Source of the DNA: Clostridioides sp. ES-S-0054-01
GTDB taxonomy: Bacteria > Bacillota > Clostridia > Peptostreptococcales > Peptostreptococcaceae
Assembly (NCBI GenBank): GCA_021561035.1
Contig: CP067346.1
Coordinates: 3,813,001-3,877,000, forward strand
Direction: 5' to 3'
Length of the DNA: 64,000 nucleotides
Shown: positions 57,566 to 64,000 of the stretch, piece by piece
Layout of the letters: the number at the start of each line of letters is the position of its first letter
Position numbering within the stretch: position 1 is the first letter of the stretch
The notes under the pieces: model-generated
What the model saw: only the letters and a program-made list of their open reading frames with translations
What the model was told of the DNA's origin: nothing
Databases searched by the model: none
Program-made: the position numbers and the translations under genes

Positions 57566-58843
57566 ATGGAAAACACAGTTAAAAATAATAAAATATTTTA
57601 TGGATGGTGGATTCTACTATCATGTACTATAGTAATGGCTTTAGGGTATGCTCCTATTGTCAGCTTGGCAAGCTTATTTATAAAACCTATAACTGAAGAC
57701 CTTGGTTTTACTAGAAGTGCTTACACTCTATCTACTGCTATAATTTCATTAATGTGCATGTTTATGGCATCTATCACAGGAAAACTTATGTCTACTAAAC
57801 ATATGCACTTAATTCATGTTATCTGTGTGGCAGGGCTTTCTATATTTTATGGATTATATTCATTAGCAACATCAATTTTCCACTTTTATATAGTCTCATT
57901 CTTTATTGGGCTTTTTACTTATGGCGCAACTAAAATGCCTGTATCCATATTAATTTCTAACTGGTTTTATGAAAAAAGAGGTCTTGCTCTAAGCATTGCA
58001 ATGGCTGGTACTTCTATTGGTGGAACACTACTTAGCCCTGTAGTAGTTAAGTTGATTACTAATTATGGATGGAGACAAACTTATGTCTATCTTGCAATTA
58101 TCATGTTTTTAATTATGGTTCCTGCTACAATATTTATTGTTCGTCAATTTCCTTCTTGCAAAGGTTTGCAACCTTATGGATATGATAAACATCAAGATAA
58201 CACTAACAAAAGTATTATAAAAAATGAATGGAATATCTCTCTTAAAGAAGCAAAAAAGTTACCAATATTTTGGACTTTCACATTTGGTGTTACTTTAATA
58301 TTGCTTACTGGATGTATTCTTGGTCATATTCCAGCATACTTAGAAGACAGTGGATATAGCCCTTCTTTAATAGCATCAATAGTGTCTACTTATTTATTTA
58401 TAGCAATATGGGGTAAAGTTATATTAGGGCATATATTTGATAAATTAGGCTCTAAGGCAGGAGTATTATTAGGTAATATTTGTTTTATACTATCTATAGT
58501 TTGTTTACTTTTTATAGAATTTAAACCAATGCTTTATTTAATGGCATTCTTCTTTGGAATTGGAACTTGTATAGGTACAGTAACTACCCCTATTTTAACA
58601 AGTAGAATATTTGGTACAAAACATTATCCAGAGATATATGGTTTTGTGGCCTCTTGCACTTGTATAGGTTCAATTATAGGCACACCAGCTATTGCAAGTA
58701 TATTTGACTTAATGGGTTCTTACAAGATGGCTTGGATTATTTTAATAATTCTATCTATAATTATGACTTTAGCATTAGTTTATAGTATCAATGAAGGTCA
58801 TAAATATAGTCTAAAATATGTTTCACAACAAACAATAAAGTAA
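57566..58843 (+). CDS. MFS transporter (monocarboxylate/OxlT-like)
   Basis: This 425-residue protein has about 12 hydrophobic helices and the start FYGWWILLSCTIVMALGYAPIVSLASLFIKPITEDLGFTRS, of which the YGWW and TEDLGFTRS parts are typical of OxlT/MCT-like MFS members. The ATG is 2 bases after the amidohydrolase stop, preceded by AAGGAGAG inside that gene, so the two are tightly coupled. It probably imports the organic or acyl amino acid used by the hydrolase. Followed by a terminator. Confidence 0.88.
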   Translation: MENTVKNNKIFYGWWILLSCTIVMALGYAPIVSLASLFIKPITEDLGFTRSAYTLSTAIISLMCMFMASITGKLMSTKHMHLIHVICVAGLSIFYGLYSLATSIFHFYIVSFFIGLFTYGATKMPVSILISNWFYEKRGLALSIAMAGTSIGGTLLSPVVVKLITNYGWRQTYVYLAIIMFLIMVPATIFIVRQFPSCKGLQPYGYDKHQDNTNKSIIKNEWNISLKEAKKLPIFWTFTFGVTLILLTGCILGHIPAYLEDSGYSPSLIASIVSTYLFIAIWGKVILGHIFDKLGSKAGVLLGNICFILSIVCLLFIEFKPMLYLMAFFFGIGTCIGTVTTPILTSRIFGTKHYPEIYGFVASCTCIGSIIGTPAIASIFDLMGSYKMAWIILIILSIIMTLALVYSINEGHKYSLKYVSQQTIK

Positions 58844-58903
58844 TTTTATAAATAAAATATTTATATTTTGTGCTTACCTACAAACTCATAAGTAAAATTA
58901 ATA

Positions 58904-58949
58904 AAAATAAAGCTATGTAAAACGTTCATTTTATCATAGCTTTATTTTT
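58904..58949 (+). terminator. Terminator after the M20/MFS unit
   Basis: AAAAATAAAGCTATG and CATAGCTTTATTTTT form a long stem (58904-58917 with 58935-58949) with a T run; it can act on both strands between convergent units. Confidence 0.88.
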
Positions 58950-59109
58950 AATTATTATACTTAGTCTCTATATACGCAATATAGTTTATATTTTTATAAT
59001 TTTCTTATAAAATTTTATGAACCATTAGTTACTGTAAAGTATAAAAGCCATATATATTAAATGACCTCAATACATTAAATCCTTTATTAGATACAATACA
59101 GTCCCAATA

Positions 59110-59742
59110 TTAAACTTCTCTTATATTTTTAATGATTTCACGAATCTTTCTAGCATTTTGAGTAATATCCTCAACACTACCTTTGGTTAATAACCCACCA
59201 AAGCCACATACATCAACCCCATTTTCTAACCATACATGTAAGTTATCAAGATTAATTCCACCACTTGCCAAAACTGGCATATCAGGTATTGGTGTTTTGA
59301 ATACTTTCACTAATTTAGGTCCATAGAAATCTGATATTGGAAAAGCCTTGATAAAGGCAGCTCCTAAACTCAATGCATCTACTGCTTCAGTCAATGATGT
59401 ACATGCTGGAGCATAAGGAATCTGATATCTATTACAAATTTTTGCTACACCTTCATTGTAATTGGGTGCAATAATAAACTGAGCACCATGTAAAATAGCA
59501 TGACGAGCTGTTTCACTATCCAAAACTGTTCCTGCTCCTACACAAAGTCCTTCACCATACTTTTTACTAAGACCTTGAATGATTTCTCCAGCATTATTCA
59601 AGGTATAACTCATTTCTATAACCGTTATACCACCATTAATACAACCTTCAGCAATTTCACATGCACGATTAAATGTTTCTTCCCTTACAATTGCAAGGGC
59701 TCCACATTCCCCCATCCTTTTGGTTATATTCATCTTTTTCAT
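59110..59742 (-). CDS. KDPG/KHG class I aldolase (Eda-like)
   Basis: I chose the ATG at 59742 (MKKMNITKRMGECG) because AGAGGTGAATGAT lies just before; a start at 59763 is possible. The 210-residue product has the Eda core: Arg20 in AIVREE, catalytic Glu43 in VIEMSYTL, Schiff-base Lys132 in FIKAFPISD and GGINLDNL. It cleaves 2-keto-3-deoxy-6-phosphogluconate or an analogue to pyruvate and an aldehyde phosphate. It is the last gene of the PTS locus and probably the last step of that pathway. Confidence 0.9.
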   Translation of the reverse strand: MKKMNITKRMGECGALAIVREETFNRACEIAEGCINGGITVIEMSYTLNNAGEIIQGLSKKYGEGLCVGAGTVLDSETARHAILHGAQFIIAPNYNEGVAKICNRYQIPYAPACTSLTEAVDALSLGAAFIKAFPISDFYGPKLVKVFKTPIPDMPVLASGGINLDNLHVWLENGVDVCGFGGLLTKGSVEDITQNARKIREIIKNIREV

Positions 59743-59842
59743 ATCATTCACCTCTATATTCATTAAACCATTTTTTATCTATTCAATCCAATCATATTCC
59801 TTATGACACATTTTTCATCATATATTGATATATTTATCTAAT

Positions 59843-60745
59843 CTATTCCCCTAAATCCTTATTAAGTATTGATTTATAATTTTCAACCACTTGCTTAATT
59901 TCTTCAAGTACTTCTCCAGTTGGTTCAGTTACAGGAAGTCGCGCAGTTCCAACATTAATTCCATTTAAGACAACAGCTTTCTTTATAACAGACGGAATTG
60001 TTCCAAGCTTTAGAATACGGCGAAGTTCTTCTATACTATTCTGAGCTTTTTGAGCTTCTTCCAAATCACCATTTATAAAGTTATCATAAATAGCAATATC
60101 AATCTCTGTAAGGAAGTTTGCTGTTGCAGCAACAGCACCTTTACCACCAGCTTTCAAACTATCAAGAATAAGTGAATCGGAGCCTGAAAATACACTAAAA
60201 TCCTCACCTTTAGTTACTTCAATATAAGCTTTCATGTTGTCAAGCTTACCACTACTATCCTTAATCCCAACAATATTCTTTATCTTTGCCAATTCACATA
60301 CTGAATTGGGTTCAATATTAATTCCAGTCTTACTTGGCATGTTGTACATCATAATAGGCAAATTAACTGAATTAGCAATAGTTTTGTAGTGTAAAATTAA
60401 TTCCTGCTGTGTTGGTGTTACAAAGTACGGTGTAATAATCGATAATGCACTTGCACCAATCTTTTCCATTCTTTTAGATAAATTTATAACTTCACGAGTT
60501 GAATTGCCACCTGTTCCAACAAAAACAGGTACACGGTTGTTAGTGTAATCAATAACAATTTTTGCAAACTCAACTTTTTCATCATCTGTCATTACATGAC
60601 ATTCACCATTAGTTCCTAAAATAAATAATCCATAAATTCCCTTATTAATTAGATGGTCAATTAAATCACATGTTGCTCGTGGATTAATATTTTGATTTTC
60701 ATCAAATGGTGTTATCATTGCACATATAATACCTTTATATCTCAT
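59843..60745 (-). CDS. DapA/NAL-family class I aldolase
   Basis: The start is the ATG at 60745 (MRYKGIICAMITPFD), after GAGAGGGAATG; a longer frame to 60778 overlaps the SIS gene. The product is about 300 residues. Family features are GTNGE (44-48), Tyr134 in MYNMPSKTG, and Schiff-base Lys162 in GIKDSSGKLDN. In a sugar-acid locus with no lysine genes it is more likely a 2-keto-3-deoxy-acid aldolase or N-acetylneuraminate-lyase-like enzyme than dihydrodipicolinate synthase. The Arg that binds the second carboxyl in DapA was not identified. Confidence 0.85.
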   Translation of the reverse strand: MRYKGIICAMITPFDENQNINPRATCDLIDHLINKGIYGLFILGTNGECHVMTDDEKVEFAKIVIDYTNNRVPVFVGTGGNSTREVINLSKRMEKIGASALSIITPYFVTPTQQELILHYKTIANSVNLPIMMYNMPSKTGINIEPNSVCELAKIKNIVGIKDSSGKLDNMKAYIEVTKGEDFSVFSGSDSLILDSLKAGGKGAVAATANFLTEIDIAIYDNFINGDLEEAQKAQNSIEELRRILKLGTIPSVIKKAVVLNGINVGTARLPVTEPTGEVLEEIKQVVENYKSILNKDLGE

Positions 60746-60749
60746 AAAA

Positions 60750-61352
60750 TTACATTCCCTCTCTAATAGACTTTCCAAGACTTCCTCCTGGATGCCACTT
60801 CAAATACTGCTGTGCATCAAGCCCTTTAGCATATTGTAATGCAACACTTAATGACTGTAAGACTATAGTTTCAGCGAGAATTGAAGCACGAGGAGCTTTA
60901 TTAAGACAATCACCTTCTTGTGTGACACCTGCAAACAAGAATATATCAGAAGCCTCTTTTAAGAATGAATTAATATTACCACTTACACCAATTATTTTTG
61001 CTCCATTAATTTTTAATGTTTCAATAGTTGCTTTCAATTCTTGAGTTTCACCACTATTTGATATTGCAATGACAACATCACCAGCAACTACTTGACCACT
61101 TGAACCATGTACTGCTTCTGTAGCATGCAATGTATATGCTGGTGTTCCAGTAGATGAAAGTAGTGAGGAAATATATCCTGATACATGACCTGGTTTACCA
61201 ATGCCAGTCACATGTACACGTCCATGATTCCTTTCTGACTCAAAGATTAAATCACACGCTTTATTTATAGATACTTCGTCTATTGATTCAATGAATGTTG
61301 ATATTTCATTAGATATGGTATCAAGAAATACAGGTAATGTATTTTCTATCAT
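60750..61352 (-). CDS. SIS-domain sugar isomerase (KdsD/GutQ-like, no CBS)
   Basis: This 200-residue protein is a single SIS domain with RVHVTGIGKPGHVSGYISSLLSSTGTPAYTLHATEAVHG, of which GIGKPG and the HATEAVHG loop are diagnostic, plus VIAISNSGETQELKATI and LNKAPRASILAETIVL. It resembles arabinose-5-phosphate isomerases but lacks the CBS pair. It would interconvert aldose and ketose phosphates of the imported sugar. It overlaps no gene but its stop is 4 bases from the aldolase start, so they are coupled. AGGAGGATA precedes the ATG. Confidence 0.87.
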   Translation of the reverse strand: MIENTLPVFLDTISNEISTFIESIDEVSINKACDLIFESERNHGRVHVTGIGKPGHVSGYISSLLSSTGTPAYTLHATEAVHGSSGQVVAGDVVIAISNSGETQELKATIETLKINGAKIIGVSGNINSFLKEASDIFLFAGVTQEGDCLNKAPRASILAETIVLQSLSVALQYAKGLDAQQYLKWHPGGSLGKSIREGM

Positions 61353-61413
61353 ATATTTATCCTCCTTAAAATCATAATAACCTACTATAACTCTTATACA
61401 ATGTTAATATAAA

Positions 61414-62685
61414 TTAGATAGGTTTTATAAATTGTAAAATATTATGTAATATTGAACCAACTACGTTGTAATCAATGTTAGGGAAGGTTGCACCTTCTAT
61501 ACCAAGTGTTCCATAAACTGGATATAGTATCACTGGTAAGAATGCAAGGAATAATCCCGCAACGAAAGACCCAACAATAGCTCCTCTCCATCCACCTGAT
61601 GCATTACCAAATACTGCAGCTGTACCACCTGAGAAGAAACATATATGAGCAGCTGGAATAATTACTACAGGGAATACACTAGGAAATGATGCCATAATAA
61701 CGATTGCTAATAAACCAGCAGCATATGCTGAAATAAATCCAATAATAACTGCATTTGGTGCATATGGAAATACTGTTGGAACATCTAATGCAGGACGTGA
61801 ACCTGGAATATATTTTTCTGAAATAATTACGAATGCTGCAGTTATTTCAGCCAAGAACATACGAACACCTGACATCAAGATTGACATACCCGCTACAAAT
61901 GTAAATGCTTCTATAAGAGGGAACACCAACCAGTGCGTTGAACCAGCGATTTCCTGAGTAAATGTTTGACCAGCTTTTAATGTTGCAATGTAAAATAATA
62001 TCAGCATAACTATAGACAGACCCATTAAGAAATCTCTGAAAATTGATAACCACTTAGGAAATTCTATAGTTTCTGTTGTTTCATCTTTATGCTCCGAAAA
62101 TAAACGCCCAATATAACCTGATAGACCATAACCAATCATGTTAAAATGACCAATAGCTTGTTCATCTCCACCTGTTAGTTCACGCATAAATGGTTGACAG
62201 AATTGAGGTAATGCAGCAGACATAAATCCTAAGATAGCTCCACCTATTAAAATAGTAGTTGTATTATCGAACCCATGAGCTTTCATGATTAAAACTAATA
62301 CACAAGAAAAGAATAAACTATGACCTGTTGTAAAGAAAATATTCTTAAACTTTGTAATACGTGCAAATACTAAATTTAGTATGAATCCAAGAATCAATGT
62401 ACATGAAACTGCAAAACCATATGTACCTTGTGCAAGTGCTGTAGCTGCTTCTGGTGAAGCTATAACACCTGTAATTCCAAAACCATGCTGGAACAATTTA
62501 TTGAAATTCTGTAATGCGCCAGTCATAGCAGAAGCACCAATACCAAATATCAAGAACCCGATAAGTGTTTTTGAAGCTCCAGTAAATACTTCAACAGCAG
62601 ATTTTTTTTGAAGAACCAGCCCTATAAATGCAACTACGCCAAGTAAAACAGCTGGCGTACTCAATAAACTAATAATAAACTCCAT
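61414..62685 (-). CDS. PTS EIIC, ascorbate (UlaA/SgaT) type
   Basis: This 423-residue membrane protein has about 11 hydrophobic segments and the UlaA-type start (LLSTPAVLLGVVAFIGLVLQKKS, given by its ends) plus conserved FLIFGIGASAMTGAL and ALDVPTVFPYAPNAVIIGF. It brings a sugar acid or related sugar into the cell while phosphorylating it, with EIIB (62713) and the EIIA part of the regulator (63016). The cargo need not be ascorbate: no ulaG/D/E/F-type genes are present. AGGAGGGATA precedes the ATG. Confidence 0.88.
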   Translation of the reverse strand: MEFIISLLSTPAVLLGVVAFIGLVLQKKSAVEVFTGASKTLIGFLIFGIGASAMTGALQNFNKLFQHGFGITGVIASPEAATALAQGTYGFAVSCTLILGFILNLVFARITKFKNIFFTTGHSLFFSCVLVLIMKAHGFDNTTTILIGGAILGFMSAALPQFCQPFMRELTGGDEQAIGHFNMIGYGLSGYIGRLFSEHKDETTETIEFPKWLSIFRDFLMGLSIVMLILFYIATLKAGQTFTQEIAGSTHWLVFPLIEAFTFVAGMSILMSGVRMFLAEITAAFVIISEKYIPGSRPALDVPTVFPYAPNAVIIGFISAYAAGLLAIVIMASFPSVFPVVIIPAAHICFFSGGTAAVFGNASGGWRGAIVGSFVAGLFLAFLPVILYPVYGTLGIEGATFPNIDYNVVGSILHNILQFIKPI

Positions 62686-62712
62686 AAGTATCCCTCCTTA
62701 TTCTATTAAATT

Positions 62713-63000
62713 TTATTTTTCTTTTGAAGCAAGAAAATCTTCTAAAGCTGTTTTAATCTCGTTACGATCAACAATGTTGCGAATTCCAATTATATCAAAC
62801 TTAAGATTTTTCTTTTTTAATTCTTCAGCAACATCAATTAATGTTTCTACAGCATCTCCATTAAATCCATTTAATGAATCTAAAGAACCATGTTCTACTT
62901 CAATTGGAAAATTATTTTCCTTAATGATTTGTTGAGTCTTTATTTTTAACATCAAACTTGAGCCAACTCCTGCTCTACATGCGATTAAAAGTTTATACAT
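62713..63000 (-). CDS. PTS EIIB, ascorbate/galactitol type
   Basis: This 95-residue protein has the EIIB phosphorylation loop LIACRAGVGSSLML, with Cys8 as the phospho-acceptor and the following loop residues AGVGSS. Its length is standard. It takes phosphate from EIIA and passes it to the EIIC-bound sugar. It lies 27 bases upstream of EIIC and 15 bases after the regulator gene on the same strand. Confidence 0.9.
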   Translation of the reverse strand: MYKLLIACRAGVGSSLMLKIKTQQIIKENNFPIEVEHGSLDSLNGFNGDAVETLIDVAEELKKKNLKFDIIGIRNIVDRNEIKTALEDFLASKEK

Positions 63001-63015
63001 AATTAAATCCCCCTC

Positions 63016-64000
63016 TTATAATTCTTTTATTTTTATAAAATCAATAATATCCTTGGCTTCCTTGGCATTATCCAGGACTTTAAAAAATTCATCCTGTTCC
63101 AATAATTCAACCAGTTCAGACATAGCACGCAAATGACTATTATTATCTATTGCACTTAAGCAAAATACATATTTTACAGGGTCATTTTCATCATTTCCGA
63201 ACTCAATAGGCTTCTCTAGAGTAGCAATTCCTATTGCAATATCTTTTGAACCTGCTTCTGGTCTAGCATGTGGAAGTGCCACATGTTTTGTAATTACTAT
63301 GTATGGCCCAGATGCTTTAGCTGAATTAACCATAGCATCAACATAGGCTTCAGTTGCTTTATTGTTTTCAACTAAGACAGAAGCTGATTGTCTAATAGCT
63401 TCCTCCCAGTCTTTAGCTTTTACCTTTAGTTTTATTAATGCTTCATTAGTGATGTCACTTAGCATAGGTCCTTCTCCTTCCTTAGACGTAAAATTCTCTA
63501 TTTGTGTAAAATAAGCTATTAACTCACTTGAAAGAATACTTTCAGAAGTTACTTTTGCATATTTTTTTATTATCCCCATAACCTCATCTATTTTAGGTTG
63601 TCTTAAAAAAATATCACCTAATTGAATGTATACTTCACGTGTAATTTTATATTTTTCTTTTGTGGTCATAACAGGGCTTACTTTAATTACTGGTACATCT
63701 GTTTTTAGACCCTCTGTATTATAATTAGTAGTAAAAACAATGTCTACAGGTTCACTGATATTCTCCAATCCAACTGATTCTGACATCGGTATAAAATGCA
63801 AGTCAGGAAATAAGTTTGTGAGTTCCGCATGTAAAATAGCTGAACTACCAACACCATTTGAACAAACTATTAATGCTATCCTTTTTCTAAAACCATCAAA
63901 TTCTTTTTTATTTGAGAAAAGTGTTGCAAAGTGCATTGTTAAGTATGCTAATTCCTCCTCTTGAATTTCTTCTCCAAATAATCCACAAAACTCTTTCATT
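63016..64000 (-). CDS. PRD/EIIB/EIIA-containing PTS regulator (ManR/BglG-like), 5' end outside window
   Basis: The frame is open to the right edge, so the N-terminus with its helix-turn-helix is missing. Visible parts in order are the end of a PRD domain (EEELAYLTMHFATLF), a GatB-like EIIB module with CSNGVGSSA (Cys46 of the visible part), and an EIIA module of the mannitol/fructose type with the phospho-His in VALPHARPEAG. Such regulators activate their own PTS genes in response to phosphorylation, and the fused EIIA probably also serves as the EIIA for this PTS, since no separate one is present. Confidence 0.88.
   Translation of the reverse strand, partial: MKEFCGLFGEEIQEEELAYLTMHFATLFSNKKEFDGFRKRIALIVCSNGVGSSAILHAELTNLFPDLHFIPMSESVGLENISEPVDIVFTTNYNTEGLKTDVPVIKVSPVMTTKEKYKITREVYIQLGDIFLRQPKIDEVMGIIKKYAKVTSESILSSELIAYFTQIENFTSKEGEGPMLSDITNEALIKLKVKAKDWEEAIRQSASVLVENNKATEAYVDAMVNSAKASGPYIVITKHVALPHARPEAGSKDIAIGIATLEKPIEFGNDENDPVKYVFCLSAIDNNSHLRAMSELVELLEQDEFFKVLDNAKEAKDIIDFIKIKEL

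Noticed and set aside
62713..63000. PTS locus as a true ascorbate (ula) operon
   Set aside because: EIIC and EIIB are of that type, but the lactonase, decarboxylase and epimerase genes of ascorbate use are absent and aldolases are present instead.

Overview
The window is AT-rich, low-GC Firmicute DNA. I infer a Clostridioides difficile-type genome (Peptostreptococcaceae). The reasons are the AGGAGG-type ribosome sites, a full-length IStron (group I intron fused to an IS605-type tnpB unit, about 1,976 bp, inserted after TTGAT) like the CdISt1 described in that species, the luxS-metH block under a SAM leader, and a methionine gamma-lyase-like gene beside an MFS gene. No rRNA, tRNA or CRISPR array was seen.

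Layout. 1-2.3 kb: DHHW protein (cut by the window edge) and an MBOAT acyltransferase, a surface-polymer O-acylation pair. 3-5.7 kb: MFS gene and PLP-dependent Met/Cys lyase behind a promoter with the 19-bp spacer typical of MerR control. 5.7-7 kb: gene graveyard with an IS607-type recombinase remnant and a sulfatase/glycosidase fusion remnant. 7-11 kb: small ORFs, DUF3298 protein, rRNA-type methyltransferase, RluA pseudouridine synthase, MerR regulator. 11-21.2 kb: pyrimidine locus, pyrF plus two tandem carAB pairs. 21.2-22.8 kb: DUF1847 protein and nitroreductase. 23.1-25.1 kb: the IStron. 25.3-26.6 kb: M29 aminopeptidase. 26.8-30.5 kb: SAM leader, luxS, separate MetH reactivation protein and short MetH (activated methyl cycle). 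30.6-33.3 kb: VanY-like carboxypeptidase and VanRS-like two-component system. 33.4-42.3 kb: TtcA-like enzyme, decayed tnpB element, phosphoesterase, epimerase, HAD phosphatase, ferredoxin, amidohydrolase, a SufC/SufB chimeric ORF, VOC protein and MATE pump. 42.8-48.9 kb: staygreen-family protein, DUF488, MerR regulator with its own 19-bp-spacer promoter, K+/H+ antiporter, YmaF, pentapeptide-repeat protein. 49.3-51.7 kb: broken bacteriocin-type ABC transporter. 52-54.6 kb: PAS/GGDEF/GAF diguanylate cyclase. 55.3-58.8 kb: LysR regulator divergent from an M20 amidohydrolase and MFS transporter. 59.1-64 kb: ascorbate-type PTS with SIS isomerase and two class I aldolases, cut at the right edge.

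The most unusual part is the pyrimidine locus. The pyrF-carA-carB unit starts with two complete PyrR-type attenuators in series, and its CarA has lost the catalytic Cys (to Gly245) and His (to Ile327) of the glutaminase triad. The second carAB pair, behind a terminator and without a PyrR box, keeps both residues. The large subunits stay nearly identical while the small subunits have diverged. This suggests one glutamine-dependent and one ammonia-dependent (or otherwise repurposed) carbamoyl-phosphate synthase in one cell.
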